Shown here piece by piece: positions 9,167 through 17,052 of a stretch of DNA of 64,000 bases (position 1 is its first letter; each line of letters opens with the position of its first letter). This DNA comes from Ktedonobacter racemifer DSM 44963 (lineage in GTDB: Bacteria; Chloroflexota; Ktedonobacteria; Ktedonobacterales; Ktedonobacteraceae), in assembly GCF_000178855.1 (NCBI RefSeq), contig NZ_ADVG01000004.1, positions 2,356,001 to 2,420,000 on the forward strand, given 5' to 3'. Below the pieces are notes generated by a model. It did not search any database. It had not been told where the DNA came from and was given only the letters and a program-made list of their open reading frames with translations. A program made the position numbers and the translations under genes.

Positions 9167-9940
9167 ATGGCTATTCGTCCAGTAAGCGGTTATGAGCGTT
9201 TGAAGCAGCTTCAGAAGGAACAAAAAGAGCGCGAAGAAAAGAAATCCACTACTTACACCAACCATTTCCTGCGCCTGGGTGATGGAGAGAGCGTCACGTT
9301 GCGTTTCCTCTACAACCTCATGACGGAGAATCATCAGCACGAAATGATCTCTATCAAAATGCATGACTACTGGGTGGAAGCGGATCGCCGCTTTGTCCAG
9401 GCCGTCTGTGCAGAGGAGGACGGCAAACAGTGCCACTGGTGTATGATTGCTAAGCGCGAAGTTGATAAGGCTAACGACCGTCCCCAGCGCAACAAAGTGG
9501 AGAAGGATGCTCGTTATACGGCCGTCAAAGCCGCGTATCAGAAGGCCGCGAAAGACCATTTTATCCTGCCGTGCTTTGTCTATGGTGTTGATGATGAGGG
9601 CAAAGAGACTGCTACGCCTCATCTCCTCGATGTAAAGTGGTCTGTCCTGCCTACCCTGGAGAAGTTGTTTGAGTCTGGCTTGGCATCCCCCAACGGGAAG
9701 GTTCACGACATCACAACGACCGATTTTACCTATTCCCGCGAGCTACAGAATGGCCGTACGGTTTATTCTCTCGTCCCAACTGGTTATGCCCCTCGTAACC
9801 TTCCCCGCCCTCCTTTCGAGCGTATCATGCAGATGATCATGGAAGATCGCCCTATTCGCGAACTGGATTCAACCGCTGGCAACGCGAGCACGCCCCCCGC
9901 ATTTGCAGAAGAGGATGATGATGAAGAACATCCCTTCTGA
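9167..9940 (+). CDS. Phage-type single-stranded DNA-binding protein (gp32/SSB-like)
   Basis: 257 residues, starting MAIRPVSGYERLKQLQKEQKE. A basic, helical N-terminus precedes a domain with THE HWCMIAKR segment (CAEEDGKQCHWC), which may hold zinc as in T4 gp32. The C-terminus is acidic and ends EEDDDEEHPF, the kind of tip by which SSB proteins recruit partners. AGAAGG precedes the ATG. It is the first gene of the rightward operon, divergent from the helicase, and overlaps the following nuclease gene. Role inferred: coating ssDNA during replication or recombination of the mobile element. Confidence 0.7.
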   Translation: MAIRPVSGYERLKQLQKEQKEREEKKSTTYTNHFLRLGDGESVTLRFLYNLMTENHQHEMISIKMHDYWVEADRRFVQAVCAEEDGKQCHWCMIAKREVDKANDRPQRNKVEKDARYTAVKAAYQKAAKDHFILPCFVYGVDDEGKETATPHLLDVKWSVLPTLEKLFESGLASPNGKVHDITTTDFTYSRELQNGRTVYSLVPTGYAPRNLPRPPFERIMQMIMEDRPIRELDSTAGNASTPPAFAEEDDDEEHPF

Positions 9941-10500
9941 TTCCCACATTCGCGTCCAGGATGCCTTGATCCAGGCGCAATTCACCAACTACTTCGCGAA
10001 GTGGGGAGCCTCAAGCTCCCCATGCACAAAGCTTCATGCCAGCTCCCTAATTGTTCCCAGTTCTGAGTGGTGTTATCGCGAGCACTATCTATGTGAGCGC
10101 AACCAGGCTGAAGTTGAACCGGCAGAGCCAGTGAGCCCACACCTCAATGCCATATTCCTGAATGGCTGGTCACTTCACAAGAAATGGCAGTTTGACCTCT
10201 TCAAAAAGCATTGACGCGTGGTGCGGCGAGGGCACCAATACTGCCTGGATCTAACCCATGAGCATGAAGAGTACAACATGGTCTATTCACCTGATGCGAT
10301 CCTGGAAATCTACGGAAAATGGTGGCCCATCGAAATCAAGGGGATAAATACGCAGGAATACCAGGCCGCGTGCGACTTGCCCCTGCTTGAGGCGATCCCC
10401 TGAGGCAAAGAGTATCTGTTGGTCTCCGGCCAGATGCCAGGCGCACTGCACATGCAGAGCATACGTCCCAACCTCATACGTTTGGGTGCGGCAAGTTTTT
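9915..10500 (+). pseudogene. RecB/Cas4-like PD-(D/E)XK nuclease, decayed
   Basis: It starts at one of three ATGs (9915, 9918, 9921) inside the end of the SSB gene. The same frame contains SPDAILEIYGKWWPIEIKG (Asp, Glu-x-Lys), the active-site signature of RecB/Cas4/YqaJ nucleases. Two in-frame TGA codons (10212-10214 and 10401-10403) interrupt it, and similarity fades after VSGQMPGALHMQSIRPN. The missing C-terminus and two stops mean a dead gene. Its place behind an SSB fits a phage-like replication or recombination cassette. Confidence 0.7.
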
Positions 10501-10650
10501 TTGCGCGCTGTTACACAATCAAGTTGTGCTATCTATACTTTAAGATGACACTTCACTGGTTGGTTGTGTCACTAACAGGCAGGAGCACTCAACAAGAAAG
10601 TTATTGATTGATCTTGGGCTAGATGCTCAACCTGAATTGGAGGGACGTGA

Positions 10651-11382
10651 ATGGCTGATAAACTTTTTGAGGATCCAAGACTTGCTGTTATCTACGACCC
10701 GTTTGATCCTGATCGCTCCGACCTAGAGGCTTACGAGTCTATGGTCGACGAGTTTGGTGCTCGTTCTGTACTTGACATTGGCTGTGGAACAGGAATATTT
10801 GCTTGCCGTCTCGCTGCCCGCGGCTTCGAGGTGAGTGGACTCGATCCAGCCGAAGCCTCACTCAAGGTGGCTCAAACGAAACCTTGGTCTGACCGCGTCA
10901 AATGGATTCACGGCAATGCGTTAAACCTTCCTCCTTTGACGATTGACCTCGCGACGATGACTGCTAACGTTGCCCAGGTCTTTCTGACGGACGAGGAGTG
11001 GAAGGAGACCCTCCTTGCGGTTCGGGCGGTATTGCGACCAGGTGGACGGTTGGTGTTTGAAACGCGGAACCCCAAGGCGCAGGCGTGGCTGAAATGGAAC
11101 CGGGAGAACACCTACAAGCGCGTTGACATACCCAATTGTGGCGTTGTCGAAGGATGGGTTGACGTTACTGACGTTCAAAATTCCTTCGTGTCTTTCCGAT
11201 GGACGTATATTTTCGAGAGCGATGGTGCCGTAATCACGTCAGACTCAACGTTGCGCTTTAGAAGTCGTGAGGAGATTACCAATTCGCTCAGGGCTGTAGG
11301 AATGTCTCTGGATGAGGTACGAGAAGCCCCTGACCGTCCGGGACGCGAATTTGTCTTTATTGCACGCCGCCCGACGACTTAA
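10651..11382 (+). CDS. Class I SAM-dependent methyltransferase
   Basis: 243 residues with the Rossmann SAM-binding motif VLDIGCGTGIFACRLA, the acidic loop SGLDPAEASL, and a late motif LRPGGRLVFETRNP. GGAGGG precedes the ATG. The substrate is not evident; the fold resembles small-molecule methyltransferases. The stop codon lies in the 5-bp target duplication of the following MITE-like element, which was therefore inserted exactly at the gene end. Confidence 0.85.
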   Translation: MADKLFEDPRLAVIYDPFDPDRSDLEAYESMVDEFGARSVLDIGCGTGIFACRLAARGFEVSGLDPAEASLKVAQTKPWSDRVKWIHGNALNLPPLTIDLATMTANVAQVFLTDEEWKETLLAVRAVLRPGGRLVFETRNPKAQAWLKWNRENTYKRVDIPNCGVVEGWVDVTDVQNSFVSFRWTYIFESDGAVITSDSTLRFRSREEITNSLRAVGMSLDEVREAPDRPGREFVFIARRPTT

Positions 11383-11383
11383 C

Positions 11384-11839
11384 TGGTAAATTAACTGAAG
11401 GGTGGACCGATTTTGCACTGAAGGGTGAAATTTTGATCTGAAGGATGGAAATCGACGGTTCTCAGAGAGGCCATGCCGCTTCTGATGCGGCTTCTTCCAT
11501 TGTCATCTTGTAAATGGGACCCCTTTTGCTTGGGCTCGCAAAAGTGAGCTTGTGCGTTTTTTGATCCTGCAAATCGTTGCTTGGCTGAGATGCAGATGAA
11601 GACAGATGGTTGAGAATCCCACTGCTGCCTGCAATGGGAAACAGATCGAAGCCTGGCTGATGCCGCGCGCGAGCACAATGCTCAAGTATGACCGACATCT
11701 AAGCCGAATGTACACGTTTGCGTTCAATAAAACCAAGCCTGGGGCGGGATGGGGAAGCGGCTTCATAGAGATTTCCATCCTTCAGATCAAAATTTCACCC
11801 TTCAGTGCAAAATCGGTCCACCCTTCAGTTAATTTACCA
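11384..11839. mobile_element. 456-bp MITE-like element with perfect 70-bp inverted repeats and TTAAC target duplication
   Basis: Left repeat 11384-11453 and right repeat 11770-11839 are perfect reverse complements, starting TGGTAAATTAACTGAAGGG. Each holds three iterons (CTGAAGGGTGGA, CTGAAGGGTGAA, CTGAAGGATGGA) spaced about 21 bp. TTAAC occurs at 11379-11383 and 11840-11844. TG...CA ends, several terminal iterons and a 5-bp duplication fit a non-autonomous relative of the IS21 family. No transposase was recognised inside. Confidence 0.85.
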
Positions 11840-11959
11840 TTAACTCGATTTGGATGCCAAGAACATTCTTAGGTGCCCACTGTAAGCCCTAACGTAAGCG
11901 CGAAATGAAACGAGCTTGGAGATGGGCATTTTCATGATCTCAATCGTGAAAAATTCCAA

Positions 11960-12009
11960 CGTAACTGCGAAAAAGAGCACACATTCTTCCGTAACTGCGA
12001 AAAAGAGCA
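11960..12009. repeat. Two direct copies of a 20-bp repeat
   Basis: CGTAACTGCGAAAAAGAGCA occurs at 11960-11979 and again at 11990-12009, a 30-bp period. They may be iterons of another transposon end. Confidence 0.7.
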
Positions 12010-12047
12010 GCGCGGCTAGAAGGCCCTTAGTTAAGGAAGAACCCATA

Positions 12048-12271
12048 TAGCCGCAAAGTAGATAAGTGCGGCACAGTTTTCGCAAAGGCCAATTGAACCG
12101 CGCTTATAATCTCTCTTATCGGCGCAGTTTTCCATTTCCATGTCGAGTTATCGGCAGAGCTGGCACTGTTATCCCGCCAAAAACTGTGCCGATAATCCAA
12201 CTGGACCGAGAAGAGAGCCATTTTTCAGGCTCATCTGCAAAACTGTGCTGCACTTATCCACTTTGCGGCTA
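12048..12271. repeat. 224-bp MITE-like element with 36-bp inverted ends
   Basis: The left end (12048 onward, TAGCCGCAAAGTAGATAAGT) matches the reverse complement of the right end (TAGCCGCAAAGTGGATAAGT) with only a few differences over 36 bp. Inside, further copies of ATCGGC-CAGTTTT-like units occur in both orientations. No ORF is convincing and no target duplication is clear. Confidence 0.6.
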
Positions 12272-12377
12272 CGAAGCTGCTATCCTCACTCAGAGCCTAC
12301 AAGAAGAGGCGTACCAATCACACGCCTTACCAGAGCAGCGATCTTGGGTCCGCCTGGATGGAGGTCTTCCTCACCCT

Positions 12378-14426
12378 CTACACCATCTGCCACACCTGCA
12401 CTGTCTTGTCAGCAGAGCCGGATGCTATCCGCTTCTTATCCGGGGACCACGCCACTGCATCCACAGCGTTAGAGTGCCCTTGGTACGTAAAAGCAAGACT
12501 TCCATCGCTCGTGTTCCACACTTGCACGGTCTTGTCAGCAGAGCCGGATGCTATCCACTTCCCATCCGGCGACCACGCTACTGCATACACTATGTCAGTG
12601 TGACCTTGGTAGGTAAAAAGCTGGCCCAGATGTTCGCGCCAAAACAGGAATCCGCCGGTCCCACCCCCAACAAGCGTCACTGCACCTAAGGCCCCGATGA
12701 GAAGCATGCTGCGGCGCGATAGAGTGGGCTTGTTTGTCATCTTTCCTGGCGTTGGAATAGCAGGCGATCTCGATAGCACAGGTGCGGGTGAGGAAGTGAA
12801 GCGATCAGGCTGTGTTGGGTTCGTCAAGGCAGATCCCACCGGTTGTTGTGATCGAGGGATCGGCCCTGTCGCTGTGAAAGGTGGGGGCAGCGTTGTACGT
12901 GTGGGCGGTGGGGGAGTCTCTAACCGTGAGGAGGACTCGAACGGTCGCGGGCGTTCGGCTGGCAGCTGATCCTGACTAGCCTGCTCCAGTGCTGTGGCGA
13001 AGGCGCTGACCGAGGCAAAACGCTCCTCTGGTTGTTTCGCCAGAGCGGTCAAGACCATATGGTCGAGATCGCGCGAGAGGAGGGGAACCTTTTCCCGCAA
13101 GGACGGTGGGGGAACCGTCAAATGCTGGCCCACCAGTTCTGGAAATGATCCATGAAAGGGGCGATCTCCACTCAGCCACTCATAGACGACGATCCCTAAC
13201 GCATACTGGTCACTGGCTGCACGCGGCTTCCCCTGGATCTGTTCCGGGGCCGAATAGGCCATCGTTCCCGCCATCTCCTTCGTGCTCTGGTAGCGCGAAC
13301 TCTGCGCAATCAAGGCGATGCCAAAATCACTCAGGAGAATGTTCCCATGCTCATCCAGCAGTATATTTTCCGGCTTGATATCCCGGTGAATGACTTTGCG
13401 ATCATGAGCAGTAGGGTAAGAGGCCGGGTCCTGATGATTCAGGAGCACCAACCCCTCCCCTCCGAACGCAGCATGCACCTTTCGATGCACTACGCTCTCC
13501 AGAGGCCAGTGTCTTTTCAACACGACTCCCACAGCGGTCTTTTGACACATCCATGTCAACCGCCACTTTTGAGTCTGGCCTCCTGCGACCCTTTGTCAGA
13601 TAAAATCCGACTCGTATGGTCGCTCCGTCACCTTGCGCTTTACAGCGTTTAGGCGATCCCTCAGTTCCTCCAAATGTCTCAGTCTGTACGTAGGTGCCCA
13701 TTTCGTCACTTCCTGCTCCTTGCAGGCTGGCTCCAACGAGAGCTTGCAGGGGAAGTAGTACCGTTCCCCTGCACGTTGAACACAGGCGATAGTCCCTTCT
13801 CCTGTGGGCTGGCATTTTTCCGCCATGACTTGGATTCAGCCAATCAAGACTTCACCTTATACAGCTTCGCTTGACTTCCCTCTGGCTCCTGGGACTGGAG
13901 CTTCACCAGCATTTTACACGACATGCTACTTTCCCTTCAGTCCTTTCGGTTGAAGGTATCTCCGTCCACTTACGTGGGCGAATAAGTCGCTGTGTTACTC
14001 ACCTTGCTCTAGTGAGCTTACCCCGACGGGTAAGAGAGACATTTGTGGCACAAAGGCGCACTACTGCAATGCCTCTGTCACCTGCTTCACATAGCTGACC
14101 ACCGTCTTCACGGGCAACTGGGCTCCTCGGGGATGACGAGTGCGCAGCGTGCCATGGTGGGCATAATCCATTACCAGATAAGGAGTCCGTCCCTCGATCC
14201 CAAAATCGAGGACACGGATAATATGGGGGTGCTTGAGGCTTGCCAGCAGGCGAGCCTCAAGCTGGAATTGCATCACGTCTTCCTGCCCCACTTGGGTGTG
14301 TAACACTTTGATCGCAACAGTCGTCCCCAGGAGGGTATGTTCTCCCAAATACACCTCCGCGAATCCACCCTCACCAAGCAAACGGGTAAGACGATAATTC
14401 CCCAGGTGCTGCCCAATTCGATCCAT
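12378..14426 (-). CDS. Membrane-anchored Ser/Thr protein kinase with WD40 repeats, split by a group II intron
   Basis: Exon 1 (14426-14062) encodes the N-lobe: LGEGGFAEVYLGE (glycine loop) and VAIKVL (ATP-binding Lys). Exon 2 (13410-12378) gives HRDIKPENIL (catalytic loop), SDFGIAL, GTMAYSAPEQ and the C-lobe. A Pro/Thr-rich linker, one membrane helix (SMLLIGALGAVTLVGGGTGG) and two WD40 repeats (ASGSADKTVQVW twice) follow. Joining the exons gives EALQ-Y-AHDRKVIHRD in frame and a protein of 465 residues. Without splicing, translation stops at the TAG formed by the intron border. Bacterial WD40 kinases usually carry about seven repeats; only two remain. The start lies only about ten bases from a transposase fragment, so the native upstream region is lost. 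Confidence 0.85.
13411..14061 (-). mobile_element. ORF-less group II intron, 651 bp, inside the kinase gene
   Basis: On the minus strand it starts GTGCGCC (consensus GUGYG) at 14061 and ends CCCTAC (consensus AY) at 13411. Near the 3' end (13464-13497) lies a 34-nt domain V: eight base pairs beginning GAGC with the AGC triad, a two-base bulge, a six-pair stem and a GAAA loop. Removal of exactly this segment restores the kinase frame. It has the sense orientation of the gene, as splicing needs. No reverse transcriptase is encoded; an unrelated-looking full intron at 45529-47991 might supply one in trans. Confidence 0.9.
13464..13497 (-). ncRNA. Group II intron domain V
   Basis: 34-nt hairpin in the minus-strand RNA: GAGCGUAG pairs with CUGCGUUC, UGCAUC pairs with GGUGCA, with a GAAA tetraloop and a UG bulge on the 3' side. 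Size, triad, bulge and tetraloop match the catalytic domain V. Confidence 0.88.
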
Positions 14427-14427
14427 C

Positions 14428-15046
14428 CTAGTAGTCAGTCCAGTTTGATTTTTGGCGAGGGGTACAAATCATGCATCTGAGCACGAGCATCAGCACAGGT
14501 AAAGCGCCAATGGATCTGGCAGCGTTGTGCATTGCGTTCGCTGGCCAGGGCCTCAATGTGCTGCCACAGATGTTCAAAGCTTTTGACCCGTTTGGACAAA
14601 CAGCCCCGCTCAAAGATGCTGATCTCGATCTCGGCCATATTGAGCCAACTCCCATGCTTGGGGGTATAATGCACTTCCAGCCGTTTCCAGATGCGCTGGG
14701 CTTCCTCGGGAGGGAACGCCTCGTAGAGGCTGCCCACCGTATGAGTGTTGAGGTTGTCCATGACCAGGCGAATGACGCGAGCATCAGGATAGACCTCATC
14801 CACCAGCCAGCGGATCGTCTGGGCTCGCATCTAGCCTGGTGCGCTGGTCGGTCATCTCGACACAACGGCGACCAGCCAGGGGCTCGACGAACACAAACAG
14901 ATTGGCGGTCCCCAACCGCTCATATTCGTAATCAGAACGTTGGGGAGATCCCGGTTTCACGGGCAGAGGCTCACGAACCTCTCCATGGACCACCAGCGGC
15001 TTCTCGTCAAAACAGACCAAAGGTGCTTCTGGATCATATCCGGTGA
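14428..15046 (-). pseudogene. IS630 family transposase fragment, frameshifted
   Basis: Minus-strand pieces 15046-14830 (DPEAPLVCFDEKPLVVHG) and 14830-14435 (VMDNLNTHTVGSLYEAFP, YTPKHGSWLNMAEIEI) form the catalytic DDE part of an IS630 transposase. A frameshift near 14825 separates them and the N-terminal third is missing. The 3' end of the element borders a TA a few bases before the kinase ATG. Confidence 0.8.
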
Positions 15047-15162
15047 CCGTGGGTCGGCATGTGCTTATCCAGCAACTCGGCCAATTTCATGCGCTGCATA
15101 TGTGTGATCAACAGCGGGATATCATCCATACGTTCTGTCTCTATGCTCAGGGCTTCTTTCAT
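15047..15162 (-). pseudogene. N-terminal fragment of an IS1634-like transposase
   Basis: MKEALSIETERMDDIPLLI and HMQRMKLAELLDKHMPTHG are the start of the DUF4277 region of IS1634-type transposases. The frame ends where the IS630 fragment begins, at about 15046, so two broken transposons are fused end to end. Confidence 0.65.
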
Positions 15163-15563
15163 GCCCTTCAGCTTACCAGAATTTGAAAATGGCGCCCAGA
15201 TTTAAGCGAACGGTGAGTATAAGGAAAAATAAAGAGAAAATATATATACTTTTCTCTACTTCTCTACTTCTCTTTTTCTCTATCTTTTTAAGGCCCTATA
15301 AAGCTTGCCTGCTTAAGCACAAAAAAAAGAGAGACATTCCAGGCCCTGGAATGTCTCTCTCGCAAATTGCAATCTCTAAAAGGATATGGTCTCAGTGTAC
15401 CATCTCGCTCAAGCCAGGTTTTAGGGCAAAAGAAAGCGAGACCACTGCAATAATCTCGCTTCCCAGGTCTATCAGTATGGAGGTAGGGGTAAAAATGGAG
15501 TCAGGTCGATGGAAGAAACAACTGCCTGAAGCATATCATTCTGCGCAAGGCAGGTTTTATGCG
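15163..15563. other. Intergenic region with a minus-strand terminator
   Basis: About 400 bases, AT-rich at 15190-15300, with no gene. It contains the hairpin at 15328-15360 and runs into the promoter at 15564. Confidence 0.5.
15328..15360 (-). terminator. Intrinsic terminator, minus strand
   Basis: AGAGAGACATTCCAGG and its exact complement form a 16-bp stem; on the minus strand it is followed by eight T (15321-15328 are A on the plus strand). No clear minus-strand gene ends just upstream of it, so the transcript it terminates is unknown. Confidence 0.7.
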
Positions 15564-15612
15564 TTGACTTCCATGTATGTGTATGTTATCATACGTATAC
15601 AAATGAATGCAT
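15564..15612 (+). promoter_or_regulatory. Promoter of the small-gene operon, similar to the 9.05-kb promoter
   Basis: TTGACT (15564-15569), 17-bp spacer, TATCAT (15587-15592), followed by ATACGTAT (15591-15598) and GCATACG. The plus-strand promoter of the SSB gene has the same GTTGACTT start, 17-bp spacing and downstream CGTATG/CATACG sites, suggesting shared control. Confidence 0.65.
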
Positions 15613-15717
15613 ACGAAGTCAATGGAACTTCGCAAGCAAGAAAAAAGGAGCCGACGCATTCGGCTCCAGGATTCTCAAAGAGCCCTGCCAGGCTCTCAAG
15701 AAAGGTGATAGGTTATT

Positions 15718-15915
15718 ATGGTACTTCAGATCGCACGCGAACGCAAGTCAACAACATCAATCCCCGCACCAGCTCCCGTTGAGCGTGAAGCTCGCCAGGT
15801 CATTCTCTCCACGTACACGCCCCAGCAGATCGCCACCCACGGCATGAAATTTTGCTGCAACCATTGGTGGCATGGCGATACCTGCCTCTATGGCAATCAC
15901 TCTTTGGCGAAGTAG
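15718..15915 (+). CDS. Small Cys/His-containing hypothetical protein
   Basis: 65 residues, starting MVLQIARERKSTTS, with AAAGGTGATAGG just upstream. The C-terminal end CCNHWWHGDTCLYGNHS has three Cys and three His that could bind a metal. It is the first gene behind the promoter at 15564. No family is recognised. Confidence 0.5.
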   Translation: MVLQIARERKSTTSIPAPAPVEREARQVILSTYTPQQIATHGMKFCCNHWWHGDTCLYGNHSLAK

Positions 15916-15981
15916 GCACGGACAATAGCAAGACCGGAGGAGCATAACAGCTCCTCCCACCTGGATCAAGGAGAAGGAACG

Positions 15982-16173
15982 ATGGCAAAGACAAAGCTTT
16001 ACGAAGTGAGCCTGGAGACCAATTCGCAAGGGCTGGTCTTCTGCGTGCCGGTTGAGGCCACCAGCGCGAAGGCTGCGAAAGAGGAGATAGTCAGGCAGCA
16101 GTTTGGCTACTCATCCGAAGCTTTCGAGAAGTGCCTGAATGCCAAGAAGGTCGAGACCTTTGAAGAGGAATAG
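15982..16173 (+). CDS. Hypothetical small protein of the phage-like operon
   Basis: 63 residues (MAKTKLYEVSLETNSQGLVFCVPVEATSAKAAKEEIV...) with AAGGAGAAGG seven bases before the ATG. The beta-then-helix pattern and the phrase VEATSAKAAKEE resemble short phage proteins that modify host functions, but no family is certain. Confidence 0.6.
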   Translation: MAKTKLYEVSLETNSQGLVFCVPVEATSAKAAKEEIVRQQFGYSSEAFEKCLNAKKVETFEEE

Positions 16174-16221
16174 TACACACACCGGGCGGAGTTGCGCGCT
16201 CCGCCCCTGGAGGATAAAGCG

Positions 16222-16341
16222 ATGGAATGGGAAGACACCATCATTTGCATGCAGATCGAAGAGCTTGAGGCCCAGCGCGAGCGCGAACTAGACGAGGCTG
16301 CGTTGACGGCAGACTACATGGCCGCCAGTGGCCTGTTTTAA
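16222..16341 (+). CDS. 39-residue acidic peptide gene
   Basis: ATG at 16222 preceded by GGAGGATAAAGCG, an excellent ribosome-binding site. The product, MEWEDTIICMQIEELEAQRE followed by a helical acidic tail, is likely one long helix. It lies between two other small genes of the same operon. No family is recognised. Confidence 0.55.
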   Translation: MEWEDTIICMQIEELEAQRERELDEAALTADYMAASGLF

Positions 16342-16361
16342 GGAGAGGAGGCCAGCGCGCA

Positions 16362-16559
16362 ATGATGACAGATCCTGAGCAGCACCGATTGAACCGCCTC
16401 ATTGGCATACGTCGCACTGGCGAGGGCGGAGACTTCCCCAGGTCAGCGACCGAGGGCCAACTATATCGCCTGGCCAGGCAACTACAGAACGCACACGAAG
16501 CAGAGTTGGATTACTACCGCGCACATCACGCGCGCAAGCATAACAAGCGAGGGTACTAA
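16362..16559 (+). CDS. Small hypothetical protein
   Basis: 65 residues, MMTDPEQHRLNRLIGIRRTG, with AGGAGAGGAGG upstream. It is basic and His-rich at the C-terminus (YYRAHHARKHNKRGY). It ends two bases before the next ATG, so it is probably translationally coupled. No family is recognised. Confidence 0.55.
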   Translation: MMTDPEQHRLNRLIGIRRTGEGGDFPRSATEGQLYRLARQLQNAHEAELDYYRAHHARKHNKRGY

Positions 16560-16560
16560 C

Positions 16561-16782
16561 ATGACAGCAGCAACAATCGCAACCCAGCGCGATCTTCTTT
16601 CCGAGTATGTCGAGGCCCTGGAGCAGGGCGACAACGCAACAATCAACGGGATCCTCGGCCAGACTGAGGTAGGTAGCCCGCTGGACGACGCCATTTATAC
16701 CTTCCATCGCAACTATGATTCGTCCGTTAGTTTTGAAGATCACCTGGAGCAGATGCGTGCCTCGGGCCAGATCGGGGAGTAG
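16561..16782 (+). CDS. Small hypothetical protein, first of a paralogous pair
   Basis: 73 residues beginning MTAATIATQRDLLSEYVEAL; GAGGG precedes the ATG. The pattern LLSEYVEALEQGDNATINGIL ... FEDHLEQMRASGQIGE resembles the following gene in spacing and in its C-terminal end, so the two probably arose by tandem duplication. Helical and acidic; function unknown. Confidence 0.6.
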   Translation: MTAATIATQRDLLSEYVEALEQGDNATINGILGQTEVGSPLDDAIYTFHRNYDSSVSFEDHLEQMRASGQIGE

Positions 16783-16785
16783 CGC

Positions 16786-17049
16786 GTGAGCAGTAACAGC
16801 GTAGCACAGGGCCGCGACGACGAGGATCGCGGCCAGCAGCACCAGGCGATAGTGGATCCGGTACTCGCCTACGTCCAGGCCTGGGACGCCAAGCGTTTCG
16901 GCGACCTGGAGCGGATTCTCAACAGCGCAGGCAGGGAGGAAGGAGCGCTGTGTGTCGCATTTCGTGCAATCTTTCTCATTTTTGATCCAGCAATCCCGTA
17001 TACTGAGCAACTTCTGAAGTTCCGGGCAACCGGCCACATAGGAGCGTAA
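16786..17049 (+). CDS. Small hypothetical protein, second of a paralogous pair
   Basis: 87 residues from a GTG start at 16786, four bases after the previous stop. VLAYVQAWDAKRFGDLERIL ... YTEQLLKFRATGHIGA parallels the preceding product. The N-terminal 25 residues are extra and polar. Followed by the HTH gene with a four-base gap. Function unknown. Confidence 0.6.
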   Translation: MSSNSVAQGRDDEDRGQQHQAIVDPVLAYVQAWDAKRFGDLERILNSAGREEGALCVAFRAIFLIFDPAIPYTEQLLKFRATGHIGA

Positions 17050-17052
17050 ACG

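Noticed and set aside
6457..10403. Possible use of UGA as a sense codon (Trp) in the phage-like module, since three TGA codons interrupt genes there.
   Set aside because: The SSB gene of the same module ends properly at a TGA (9938-9940), and two of the TGAs do not stand at clear Trp positions. Mutation or sequencing error is simpler.
12506..12600. Tandem DNA repeat as a mobile or CRISPR-like repeat.
   Set aside because: It is the coding sequence of the two WD40 units.
13402..13826. ORFs inside the kinase intron (up to 137 codons) as intron-encoded proteins.
   Set aside because: They show no RT, maturase or endonuclease motifs and overlap the structured intron RNA.
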